Shown: positions 1-9,600 of the stretch, piece by piece
Layout: every line of letters starts with the position of its first letter
How positions within the stretch are numbered: position 1 is the stretch's first letter
Assembly (NCBI GenBank): GCA_031261605.1
Contig: JAISJI010000006.1
Coordinates: 1 to 64,000, forward strand
Length of the DNA stretch: 64,000 nucleotides
Reading direction: 5' to 3'
Source of the DNA: Ignavibacteria bacterium
Lineage (GTDB): Bacteria; Bacteroidota; Ignavibacteria; Kapaibacteriales; UBA2268
The notes under the pieces: model-generated
What the model saw: only the letters and a program-made list of their open reading frames with translations
Database searches by the model: none
What the model was told of the DNA's origin: nothing
Program-made: the position numbers and the translations under genes

Positions 1-38
1 CCATATTGGCAGTTAAAGGATTATGGAGGAATAAACTT

Positions 39-1139
39 ATGGTAGAATCATTAGTTCAATGGACTTTGTTAAATAATCCAAACTTTCTCGCTAAATCACT
101 GGATTTTAATATATCAAAAGTGATTGGGCAAGAGATAACTACTGATTTTGGTCGTATTGATTTTGCATTGTCAAATAATAAAAATGAGTCGCTTGTAGTT
201 GAGTTGGAAACAATGCTTGATAGCCAATCTAAACTAGATTATTGCTTCAATCAAACTCTCAATTATAAGAATATAAAGTTTGCGACTAAAACCAGTTATT
301 GTATTCTATATGCAGAAGAAACAAAACCAATTAAACAGAAAATAATAGAAACATTTGGAAAAAATAATGATATACAAATACAAACCTATTCATTAGAAAT
401 AGCAAAGCAATTATATAAGGAAACTGTAGAACGACTAAGTTTGAGTGTAGGTTTGGCATTACCGAGTCCAAAGAATTATACAATTTGTTATCTTCGCTGG
501 CTAAACAAGATAATGAAAACATTTGGGGATTTAGACAAAAGTGTTCTGAATGAATCGGAAATATTTCTGCCTTTTATTAATGCTAAAAACAATAGAACAA
601 ACTTTAATTGCTATAAACGAATAGCATTGGATTTTGAATTGATGATACAAGATATTAATAATTATATACTTACAGAATATGGAGAAGTATTTATAGCCAA
701 TATGAATCCATTTATTGAAGCAACCCGAAACACTTCTTCTATTGATTTAACTAACGAACAGAAAAGATTATTGCTGAAAATACTTACAAATGGAAATTGG
801 GAAAATAAAATACATAAGGTGAATATTTATTGGTTTTTACGATTTATTGAAGTGACACAAGGTCAATGGATGCCTAAAAATCATAATATAGAACAAAATA
901 AGTTGGAAATAGCAAGAGGTTTATTTAATGTTTCTTATAATGGCAGAACAATGCACGAGTTTTTAGCTTGGTGTTGTAATTATTGTATTGAACTTGGTTT
1001 GGTGGAAAAGATAAATTCTACTTCTGGGTATGACCAAGTGTTCTTAACGCCATTGGGAGTAGAAATCAATAATATTTTTAGTATTGATTTGACATTGAAA
1101 AAGAATAGAATGAACTTAAGTTTTAAATATTTAGAATAA
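39..1139 (+). CDS. Restriction-endonuclease-like (PD-(D/E)xK candidate) or uncharacterised protein
   Basis: ORF track 6..1139. ATG at 39 is preceded by GGAGGA and gives MVESLVQWTLLNN. The segment 'TTDFGRIDFALSNNKNESLVVELET' resembles a nuclease core (GxID...VExE). Family call is tentative. Confidence 0.45.
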   Translation: MVESLVQWTLLNNPNFLAKSLDFNISKVIGQEITTDFGRIDFALSNNKNESLVVELETMLDSQSKLDYCFNQTLNYKNIKFATKTSYCILYAEETKPIKQKIIETFGKNNDIQIQTYSLEIAKQLYKETVERLSLSVGLALPSPKNYTICYLRWLNKIMKTFGDLDKSVLNESEIFLPFINAKNNRTNFNCYKRIALDFELMIQDINNYILTEYGEVFIANMNPFIEATRNTSSIDLTNEQKRLLLKILTNGNWENKIHKVNIYWFLRFIEVTQGQWMPKNHNIEQNKLEIARGLFNVSYNGRTMHEFLAWCCNYCIELGLVEKINSTSGYDQVFLTPLGVEINNIFSIDLTLKKNRMNLSFKYLE

Positions 1140-1179
1140 ATGAAATCCAACAAGAAATAGAAAAACTAACGAAATAATT

Positions 1180-2535
1180 ATGAAAGAAAACATAAAAAAT
1201 AACGAAATACTTAATAAACTCATAGAGTTAATTAAAAAGAACAAAGGCATCATCACTCCCAATGAAGCCATTGCCTCCTCCGGATATAGCAAAGATGAAG
1301 TAATAACATCGCTTAATCGCTTGCTGGAACTATATGAGGTGAAAGTAAACCTAAATGCAAATACAGGCGCTTTGCAATATGTATTTAAGTATCCGCTTTT
1401 CCAAAGAGGTAGCAAAACATTTGCCGAGAATATGGCAAGTGTTGCAAGTTTCCTATATAAGATATTTAAGCAAGTGTATAAGGTTTCTATTGGCGTTGTG
1501 CTGATTGCTTATACCATCATTTTTGCATTGATACTTATTGCGATTTCATTCGCTGGACAGAGCAACGACCGCGACAACGGAAGTAGCGGTGCCGGACTGC
1601 ATTTAGTTGGAGTAATGTTTCGTGCTATATTTGAAGGAATGTATTGGCATACAGTATTCCGTCCTATTGAATATGCTTACGACCCTTATGGTAATAGATA
1701 TAAGACATTTAAGAAGGAAAAGAAAGGTGCTGGCTTCATTAAATCCGTATTCCAATTCGTATTTGGACCAGAAGAACCAAAGTTTGACCCATTAGCAGAT
1801 GCTCGCGAAGTTGCGGCATACATACGATTGAAAACGAAAGGGAAATTGACTTCCGCCAATATAATTGAACTATCTGGTGCTGACTATTCTAAGGCGGACT
1901 CCAAACTTGCGGAATATGCTGGTAAGTTTAGTGGCGATTTAGAGATTAGTAATGACGGAGTGCTATATGGTGAATTCTCTAATATTATGGGGAATGTTAC
2001 CGCCGATGAGATTAAGAATATTGAATATTATCAAGATGAAGTAGAGCCACCTGTGGAATTCACCGGTAATACAGGCGGAAGGAATACAGCCATAGTATTG
2101 ATGAATGCGTTCAATCTAATTATGTCTTTTGTTATGTTATATACTCTAAGTGAACCGGTTGCATACGGAAAAGGTGAAGATGTGCGAATGTATGATTTAA
2201 CGGCTGTAGCGTTTCTTGCGTATGTTCCGATGGTAATTTCTTCGCTATACTTCATTATTCCGCTCATCAGAATACCAAGTTTCGCTGTTCGCAAAAAGAA
2301 TCGCAATAGTAGAGTGTTACATAAGAAACTTGTTGGCTACATTTGTAGCAGCCGTAGAAAAGTATATCACTTATCCGATTTCATTGCTGCTGTTGTGGGT
2401 AAGTGGTCAGAGGCGGAGGTGCAATCGATGTTAGAACGCATTGTTGTGGAATTGGATGGTAAAATGGAAATAGATAGCAATGGAAATGTTCTCTACACAT
2501 TTGAAAGATTATACAATGAATTAGTATTACAATAA
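1180..2535 (+). CDS. Membrane protein with three winged-helix-like repeats (resembles the plant/cyanobacterial At5g03900-type family)
   Basis: 451-aa ORF. Hydrophobic segments near VSIGVVLIAYTIIFALILIAIS, AIVLMNAFNLIMSFVMLYTL and AVAFLAYVPMVISSLYFIIPLI. Motif FRPIEYAYDPYGNR...FQFVFGPEEP. Three ~50-aa repeats ending G-x-L-x-Y-x-F or similar. Confidence 0.6.
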   Translation: MKENIKNNEILNKLIELIKKNKGIITPNEAIASSGYSKDEVITSLNRLLELYEVKVNLNANTGALQYVFKYPLFQRGSKTFAENMASVASFLYKIFKQVYKVSIGVVLIAYTIIFALILIAISFAGQSNDRDNGSSGAGLHLVGVMFRAIFEGMYWHTVFRPIEYAYDPYGNRYKTFKKEKKGAGFIKSVFQFVFGPEEPKFDPLADAREVAAYIRLKTKGKLTSANIIELSGADYSKADSKLAEYAGKFSGDLEISNDGVLYGEFSNIMGNVTADEIKNIEYYQDEVEPPVEFTGNTGGRNTAIVLMNAFNLIMSFVMLYTLSEPVAYGKGEDVRMYDLTAVAFLAYVPMVISSLYFIIPLIRIPSFAVRKKNRNSRVLHKKLVGYICSSRRKVYHLSDFIAAVVGKWSEAEVQSMLERIVVELDGKMEIDSNGNVLYTFERLYNELVLQ

Positions 2536-2545
2536 TTAATAAATT

Positions 2546-3241
2546 ATGCAAAACAATAAAACAAAAATAGTAGTATTTACTGGTTCCGGAATATCTGCCG
2601 AAAGCGGTATTAGCACATTCCGCGATGCTGGCGGTCTGTGGGAGAATCATAAAGTAGAAGACGTAGCAACAGCAGATGCCTGGGAACGCAATCCCGAACT
2701 TATACTGAAATTCTATAATGCCAGACGAAAGCAATTATTGGAATCCAGACCCAATGTAGCGCATACATTAATTGCGGAACTTGAGGATATTTACGATGTA
2801 TCGGTCATTACACAGAATGTAGATGATTTACACGAACGAGCCGGTTCTACTAACGTTCTGCATCTGCACGGCGAATTGACGAAATGCCGTAGTTCAAAGA
2901 ATAACAAATTGATTTACGACATTGGTGAGGATTTGCAGATGGGACAGCGTGCCGAAGATGGTAGCCAACTACGTCCACATATTGTATTCTTTGGCGAGGA
3001 TGTGCCGAATATGACTCCTGCGATGGAGATTACCAAAACGGCAGATATTTTTGTTGTAATTGGCACATCATTAGTAGTGTATCCAGCGGCTAGTTTGCTA
3101 TATTACGTGCGACAGGATGCGGCTGTCACTCTTATTGACCCCAATCCTCCAACGAATTTATCGCAAAATATAAATGTAATACCAAAGAAAGCAACAGAGG
3201 GCGTAACAGATTTCGTAGAACAATTAAAGAATGCAAAATGA
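2546..3241 (+). CDS. cobB: NAD-dependent protein deacylase, Sir2 family
   Basis: GSGISAESGISTFRDAGGLW, TQNVDDLHERAG, LHLHGEL and GTSLVVYPAASL motifs. Confidence 0.9.
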   Translation: MQNNKTKIVVFTGSGISAESGISTFRDAGGLWENHKVEDVATADAWERNPELILKFYNARRKQLLESRPNVAHTLIAELEDIYDVSVITQNVDDLHERAGSTNVLHLHGELTKCRSSKNNKLIYDIGEDLQMGQRAEDGSQLRPHIVFFGEDVPNMTPAMEITKTADIFVVIGTSLVVYPAASLLYYVRQDAAVTLIDPNPPTNLSQNINVIPKKATEGVTDFVEQLKNAK

Positions 3242-3783
3242 GAATACTTGGAATAGACCCGGGTTCTGTATTCTGTGGCTATGGAGTTATAGATGCAAAC
3301 GGGAAGGAACTAAAAATAGTGGAATATGGAACAATAGAAGTAAAAAAGAAAGCAGAAGAAATTACTTTGCGTATGAAAGAAATTTACGAACGCATACATT
3401 CTGTGATAGAACGGACACAGCCAGCAACAGCATCTATTGAAGCGACTTTCTTTGGTAAAAATGTGCAATCATTGCTTAAACTTACGATGGCTCGCTCTGC
3501 TGCATTGATGGCGATAATCAATTCCGATGTTAGTGTCAATGAATACTCGGCTAAGGAGATAAAACGCTCTGTTACAGGACGTGGCAATGCCAGCAAAGAG
3601 CAAGTTAGATTTATGGTTAAAGCATTGCTTGGTATCTCAAGCGATACAGAATACTTTGATACAACGGATGCTCTTGCTATAGCAATATGCCATCATTACA
3701 ATTCAGATAGTAGCAAACTTAAGCGAAATACATCTTGGGCACAATTTATAAAGGAAAATCCACAAAAAATCGCTAAATTGTAG
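3238..3783 (+). CDS. ruvC: Crossover junction endodeoxyribonuclease RuvC
   Basis: MRILGIDPGSVFCGYGVID; ATFFGKNVQSLLKL; DTTDALAIAICH. ATGA overlap with the sir2 stop codon. Confidence 0.93.
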   Translation: MRILGIDPGSVFCGYGVIDANGKELKIVEYGTIEVKKKAEEITLRMKEIYERIHSVIERTQPATASIEATFFGKNVQSLLKLTMARSAALMAIINSDVSVNEYSAKEIKRSVTGRGNASKEQVRFMVKALLGISSDTEYFDTTDALAIAICHHYNSDSSKLKRNTSWAQFIKENPQKIAKL

Positions 3784-3831
3784 CCCAAATACTTTATAAA
3801 AACAATTTTATCTAAAAAACTAAACAAGATT

Positions 3832-4377
3832 ATGGAAGAATCAAATAAATTTCGTTCAACTACTGTCATCGGCGTTATACGTGATGGCAAAGCGGTGCTC
3901 GGCTCCGATGGACAAGTGACACAAGGGCAATCCATTGTAATGAAAGGCAATGCACGCAAAGTCCGCAAAATATACAACAACCAAATACTCGTCGGCTTTG
4001 CTGGTAGCACAGCAGACGCATTTACGCTACTCCAACGCTTCGAAGAGAAGGTTGAAGCGAACGGAGGCAAGTTAATGAAAGCATCCATTGAATTGGCTAA
4101 GGATTGGCGAACGGATAAGTATCTCCGCAAATTAGAAGCAATGCTTATTGTTATGAATAAAGAAGAGGCATTGCTGATAAGCGGAACCGGAGATGTAATA
4201 GAGCCGGAAGAAGGCATTATCACCATTGGCTCCGGCGGACCTTATGCTCTTGCAGCAGCACAAGCATTGATGAATCATACAAAGATGTCTGCCAGAGAAA
4301 TTGTAGAGGAATCTTTGCGTATTGCAGGAAATATTTGTATTTACACTAATACTAATTTAACCATTGAAGAGTTGTAA
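3832..4377 (+). CDS. hslV: ATP-dependent protease subunit HslV
   Basis: N-terminal [69 protein letters not shown]. Confidence 0.92.
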   Translation: MEESNKFRSTTVIGVIRDGKAVLGSDGQVTQGQSIVMKGNARKVRKIYNNQILVGFAGSTADAFTLLQRFEEKVEANGGKLMKASIELAKDWRTDKYLRKLEAMLIVMNKEEALLISGTGDVIEPEEGIITIGSGGPYALAAAQALMNHTKMSAREIVEESLRIAGNICIYTNTNLTIEEL

Positions 4378-5443
4378 TTTGACACCAATATTAAAGAAAT
4401 CGTTAAAGTATGTGATAATTGCTGTTCTAATCGTTGGCTCGATTTGGGGAGTTGTCCATAATTTAGATATAGACCAATTTATAGAAATATTTTCTAATAT
4501 CCGCTGGGAATATGCCTTATTGTCCGTTCCTATTGCAATACTATCTAATGTAGTTCGCGCAGTCCGCTGGAAGATATACTTAAAGCCGATAAAAGAAGCG
4601 AAGTCATTTCTCAATCTTTTCTCCGCTGTAATGGTCGGATACGCCATTAACAACATTACACCACGCGGCGGTGAAATAGTGCGACCATTCGTATATGCTC
4701 GTAGAGAAAATATATCTAAGTCGGCTGTATTAGCAACTATTATAGTAGAGCGTGTTATAGATGTAATATTTCTACTGATATTATTCTTCATTGCGTTCCT
4801 TGCAAGTAAAGAGTCAATAATGGCAGCGTTTCCTTGGCTCACAACGGATTCGCTTACGTATATGAGCATTTTGGTCTTAGCGGTTGTAGTGATGTTGTTC
4901 CTTGTAATTTCTACTAATATTGTAGAACGCATAATTAAATTAGTTGCAAAGCCACTTCTCCCGAAGTATTATGATAAAATTGCTGCGACTTGGGATAACT
5001 TCAAAGTGGGTTTTGCTTCATTGAAGAACGGCAAAAGCTACATTAAGAATATTCTGTATTCTGCACTAATGTGGTTTCTATATGCAATACCATCTTATAT
5101 GATGTTCTTCTGCTTTGACTTTCAGGATACATTGCACTTAGGCATATTTGATGCGGGCTTGCTACTTGTTGTATCTGGTATTGGTATGTCTATTGCACCT
5201 ACTCCCGGCGGTATAGGGGTGTATCATTGGCTGATTACTACTGCTCTTATGTCTCTGCATCCAAGTATTAGCAACGAAGAAGCATTAGCATTTGCAACAG
5301 TTGCCCACGGCGTAAATCTATTGCAACAAGTGCTGGTCGGAATGATATTCATCGTCCGTGAGAACGTGCGAGGCATACCTAAAGATGATGTCGCTACTGA
5401 GGAAGTAGCCATTGAAACGAATGACGAATTATCAAATATATAA
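4364..5443 (+). CDS. Lysylphosphatidylglycerol synthase TM-region / flippase-like (UPF0104) membrane protein
   Basis: Multi-TM ORF with [52 protein letters not shown] and [14 protein letters not shown] start overlaps hslV by 14 bp. Confidence 0.75.
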   Translation: MKSCNLTPILKKSLKYVIIAVLIVGSIWGVVHNLDIDQFIEIFSNIRWEYALLSVPIAILSNVVRAVRWKIYLKPIKEAKSFLNLFSAVMVGYAINNITPRGGEIVRPFVYARRENISKSAVLATIIVERVIDVIFLLILFFIAFLASKESIMAAFPWLTTDSLTYMSILVLAVVVMLFLVISTNIVERIIKLVAKPLLPKYYDKIAATWDNFKVGFASLKNGKSYIKNILYSALMWFLYAIPSYMMFFCFDFQDTLHLGIFDAGLLLVVSGIGMSIAPTPGGIGVYHWLITTALMSLHPSISNEEALAFATVAHGVNLLQQVLVGMIFIVRENVRGIPKDDVATEEVAIETNDELSNI

Positions 5444-5475
5444 ATTGAAATAAAAAAATTAATCGGAATAAAATT

Positions 5476-6471
5476 ATGAAACACGCATTTTACATATCAA
5501 TACTAATTGTGCTATTGACTTCGTGCAGTAGCGACGAACCATACATAGATAATTTTACTGCCTCGCTATCGTTCATTGTCCAGATGAGTGATGGCACTTT
5601 GCAGCGTATCGCTAAGGACAATTCTATTACTCAAATTGAATTGGGCGATGCAAATATTGGACAGATAAGCAAAATAAAAAAGTTCAGAGGTAAGTATTAT
5701 CTCATCTCCGAAACAAAACGCAAGGTATTCATCCTTACAGAGAAGACCTACGAACTCGCCGAAGTAGATTACTCCGAGTATGGCTTCACGCCCGCGGACA
5801 TCTGCTTTCCAAATGCTACCGATGCTTATGTTATAGATAAAAACTATGGCATCGTAACCATTATTGACCTAACGACAAACCAACTTGCAAGCATAAGAAT
5901 TACAATAGACGATGCCGCCGGAAGCATTGATGGCACCGGCAACCAAGTATATGTTACACTTCCACAAATGGATGTGGTATCCGTAATTGACACTCGCACT
6001 AACACCGTTGTAGATAACATATCCGTTCCAAATAGCCCGACATACGTGGCTTTCACTGATGATGGCACAAGTGCTGTTGTCCTCTCTACTACTCTGCCCA
6101 ATGTATCGGTGGTAGATGTCACTAATCGCAATGTTAAGACAGAACTTACACTCGGTGGTGCAAATACCGATGCGTCAAAAAAAATAATGCCGACTGCAAT
6201 CATCTCCTCGCCCACATATATGTATATTACTGCAAACAACGGCACCACATCCGGCTATGCTCTTTGGCGTATGACAGCAAGCACATTGCGCTCCGCTGTT
6301 AGTATGTCCAAAGTTAAAAACGTATGCGCTGGATACAGCGGTAACGCTAATGTCTTCTACGTGGTAGAAGATGCTAATACTCCCCAAATCACTCTCTACG
6401 ATGCAAAGAGCAACGAGAGAATGCGAACCATACCAATCCCAACACTTCCAACGGCCATAATATTAGAGTAA
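5476..6471 (+). CDS. Lipoprotein with YncE-like beta-propeller repeats
   Basis: Lipobox LLTSCSS; repeats such as VVSVIDTRTNTVVDNISVPNSPTYVAFTDDGTSAVV and VSVVDVTNRNVKTELTLGG. Confidence 0.7.
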   Translation: MKHAFYISILIVLLTSCSSDEPYIDNFTASLSFIVQMSDGTLQRIAKDNSITQIELGDANIGQISKIKKFRGKYYLISETKRKVFILTEKTYELAEVDYSEYGFTPADICFPNATDAYVIDKNYGIVTIIDLTTNQLASIRITIDDAAGSIDGTGNQVYVTLPQMDVVSVIDTRTNTVVDNISVPNSPTYVAFTDDGTSAVVLSTTLPNVSVVDVTNRNVKTELTLGGANTDASKKIMPTAIISSPTYMYITANNGTTSGYALWRMTASTLRSAVSMSKVKNVCAGYSGNANVFYVVEDANTPQITLYDAKSNERMRTIPIPTLPTAIILE

Positions 6472-6663
6472 AATACTAGAAAAGTGTGCAAATAACACAC
6501 CACCATCGGCTATTTTCCCGCAAACTGCAACTTTTTTTGCACATTTCGCAAAAAAACACTTTGTTATTTGTAAAAAATTACTATATTACTTACGCAAATG
6601 TGTAACATAAAGTTCATAATATCATATATACAAATATTTTAATAAATTTTTTAGAGGTAAAAA

Positions 6664-9600
6664 ATGATAAAGAATTACTACAAGAATGTAAGTTCTTTAC
6701 TAGGCAACAACAAGCATCTGCTTATGCTCATTGCTTTGCTGTTTGCTCTGGCGTATCCATCGGGATATGCCCAAACTGTTTCGGTGTTCCCGTATCAGCC
6801 AGCATTTACTGGCACTACGCAGTATGCACCATTAACTACAGCCGATTGGACGTATGCAGATGTCAATCAAGACGGCTACACTTGGGGCTATGGCGGCTAT
6901 AACGATGCAAGGTGCCAAGCCAGCCAGCCAAATACTGGCACTCATAATGATTGGCTGATTTCTCCAGGTCTGGAATTAATAGCCGGGAGGTCGTATCAGG
7001 TTTCTTACTATGTGCAGACGGGTGCTGCTACTGGCTATAACAATGCTAAAATGGATGTTCGTATCGGAACCGATATGGCTACAACGGCTATGGCTACAAG
7101 CACGATAATTGACTCAGTCCGCTCTATAATTGGCGGAAGCGCAGTCCAACACATTGTAACATTTGTTTGTCCTGCAACCGGAACATACTATTTAGGTTTC
7201 TGGGCAAATAATACTACAGCAGGCGGTTCTAACTACATTTCTATTAGTTCGCTCGAAATTTCAATTGAGGGTTATGGTATCCCATTTTTTGAGAACTTTG
7301 ATGGCGCCGCAATGCCTTATGATTGGAGTAATACAGTTGACCCTGCAACGCCTTGCCTAAATAATACTTGGGCTTTGGATAATGGTAAGATGTGCGGTAG
7401 TCCTTCTGCTAGTTTTACTTGCAATGCAATTGACGCTTACTTATTTACACCGGGGCTTCCTTTGGAAGCAGGCGAGGACTATACGCTTACTTTTGATTAT
7501 TACAAAAACACATCGACACTCACAGGATGCAATTTGATAGTCAAGATTGGAACGGCTCCAACAATAGCTGCTCAAACAACAACATTACAAACAATAGTTG
7601 TTTCGAATACGACATCTGAGACCGCTACAATTGCAATATCTGTGCCTGCTAATGGTACTTATTACATAAGTTTCTTCGATTACACAAGACCACAAGGACA
7701 ATTAATGGGTGCTATTAAGCTGTATTTAGATAATGTATCTATAATAAACGAAGCAGCCAATATACCAGTCGTAACCCTACCGTATATACAACCATTTGCT
7801 ACGGGTGCTGCGTTGAATGACTTCGCTGTAGTTCCTGATTTCACCGCAGGCGAACCATATTGGCAATATGGTGGCATTATGCCGGGTGCTCAATCAGTGA
7901 TGGTAAATAGACAATTGAGTGCTGCTGATGCTTGGTTATTTACACCTGCATTTGCTTTGGAAGCTGGCAAGACATATAAGGTCTCTTGCGAGATAGCCGG
8001 CTCACCATTGTCAACAGAGAACTTCCGAATTGCATTAGGAAATGGTCGCCAGATATCCAGAATGACCGATACGCTATTTGAGGAAGCATATATGAATTTA
8101 TCAGGTATTCCTCAGACAGTTAGTTTAACATTTACTCCGGTGGTGTCTGGCAATGCTGTGGTCGGCTTTAACTGCTGGTCACCTATATCCACAGGTACCG
8201 GAGTAATGATATTGGATAACATAGTTATAGAAGAATATTCTTACCCGACAGTTTCACTTCCATTCCATGACGAATTTAGCAGCCACTCACTTGATGGCGC
8301 TGCTGCAGGCCAATGGACTGATATAGATGGAGGGAATGCAGTTTTTGGCGGTATGTTTAATAAATGGATAATTAATTCCGATGTTCCAACATTTTTTGCA
8401 AATAGCCAATTGCCTAATACTGTATTGGACGATTGGTTAATCTCGCCAGCAATGACTTTTGAAGCAGGCAAAACATACATCGTTAAGTTTGGCGTTAACG
8501 CTTTAAGTAATATTGCAGAATTCAGCGTTACATTCGGTAAAGGTATAACAGAGGATGACCAAACAGGCATTATTGCTGATATGGTGACGTTTGAACCTAA
8601 TAAAACACCTTATGATACTAGAGCATACGCTTTTGAAGTGCCTACTACAGATAATTACCATATTGGATTCCATATAGACCATCAATTCACCACTACATCC
8701 GCCGCAACTAGTATTGCCTATATAATGAGTGTGGTTGATATATATGAACTTGAAGGCGAGGATTGTCCTTATTCTAATGATTTCGCTACTCAAGCAAGAT
8801 TTGATGAATTCTCTACGATACCTGCAACAGGAAATTGGAGATTTCTCTGGTTAGCAACTGACCAATTGGCGTCTTATACTTTTATTCAAACTAGTCCTTC
8901 TACTCCTGCCTCATTAACAACTCCTGGATTGAAAATGTATCCAGGGCAGTACACAGTGAGTTTCCAGGTGATTACAAATGCTTGTGATCTTGGAAGTAGA
9001 TTGGAAGTAAGTATTGCAGATAATCCTGATTTCATCAGTATAACTCCAATCCTTGCTGACACTCTCCTTGCTCCGAGCTCAAATGCGGTATTATCTTATA
9101 CATTTGATGTTTACAATGCCGGAACATATTACATCAACTTTGCTCGTTCAATGAATAATCAGGGAACAAGTACGTTCACTTCCATTGTTCAAATGAAGAT
9201 AGATGATATCTTGATAGAAAGATATGTAGTTCCACCAACGCCACTACCTTACTCAAATCAATTAACAACTGTAGACCAATTTAACTCATTGCTTAGGATA
9301 CCAGTGACAGATGGTTCTTATAGTCAGGAGCCATGTTGGATGTATGGCAACCCAATGCAAGCAGCTACAGCAAACGCCGCACTCTGCCAAGCGAATAATG
9401 CTACAAATATGACTTGGACAGCAGACGCTTGGTTAATTACTCCTGAATTTAATTTTGAAGCAAGCAGCAACTATGCAGTTAGATTCAAAGCATGGACAGG
9501 AAATACTGCTATGGCAAATTTAGAGGTGAAACTGGGCACAAGCGATGCTCCAAGTTCATTTACAACAATGATACACGACCTTGGCTATTATACATTAGGA

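Noticed and set aside
3231-3440. 69-aa ORF overlapping the ruvC start
   Set aside because: Out-of-frame overlap with the clearly conserved ruvC reading frame.
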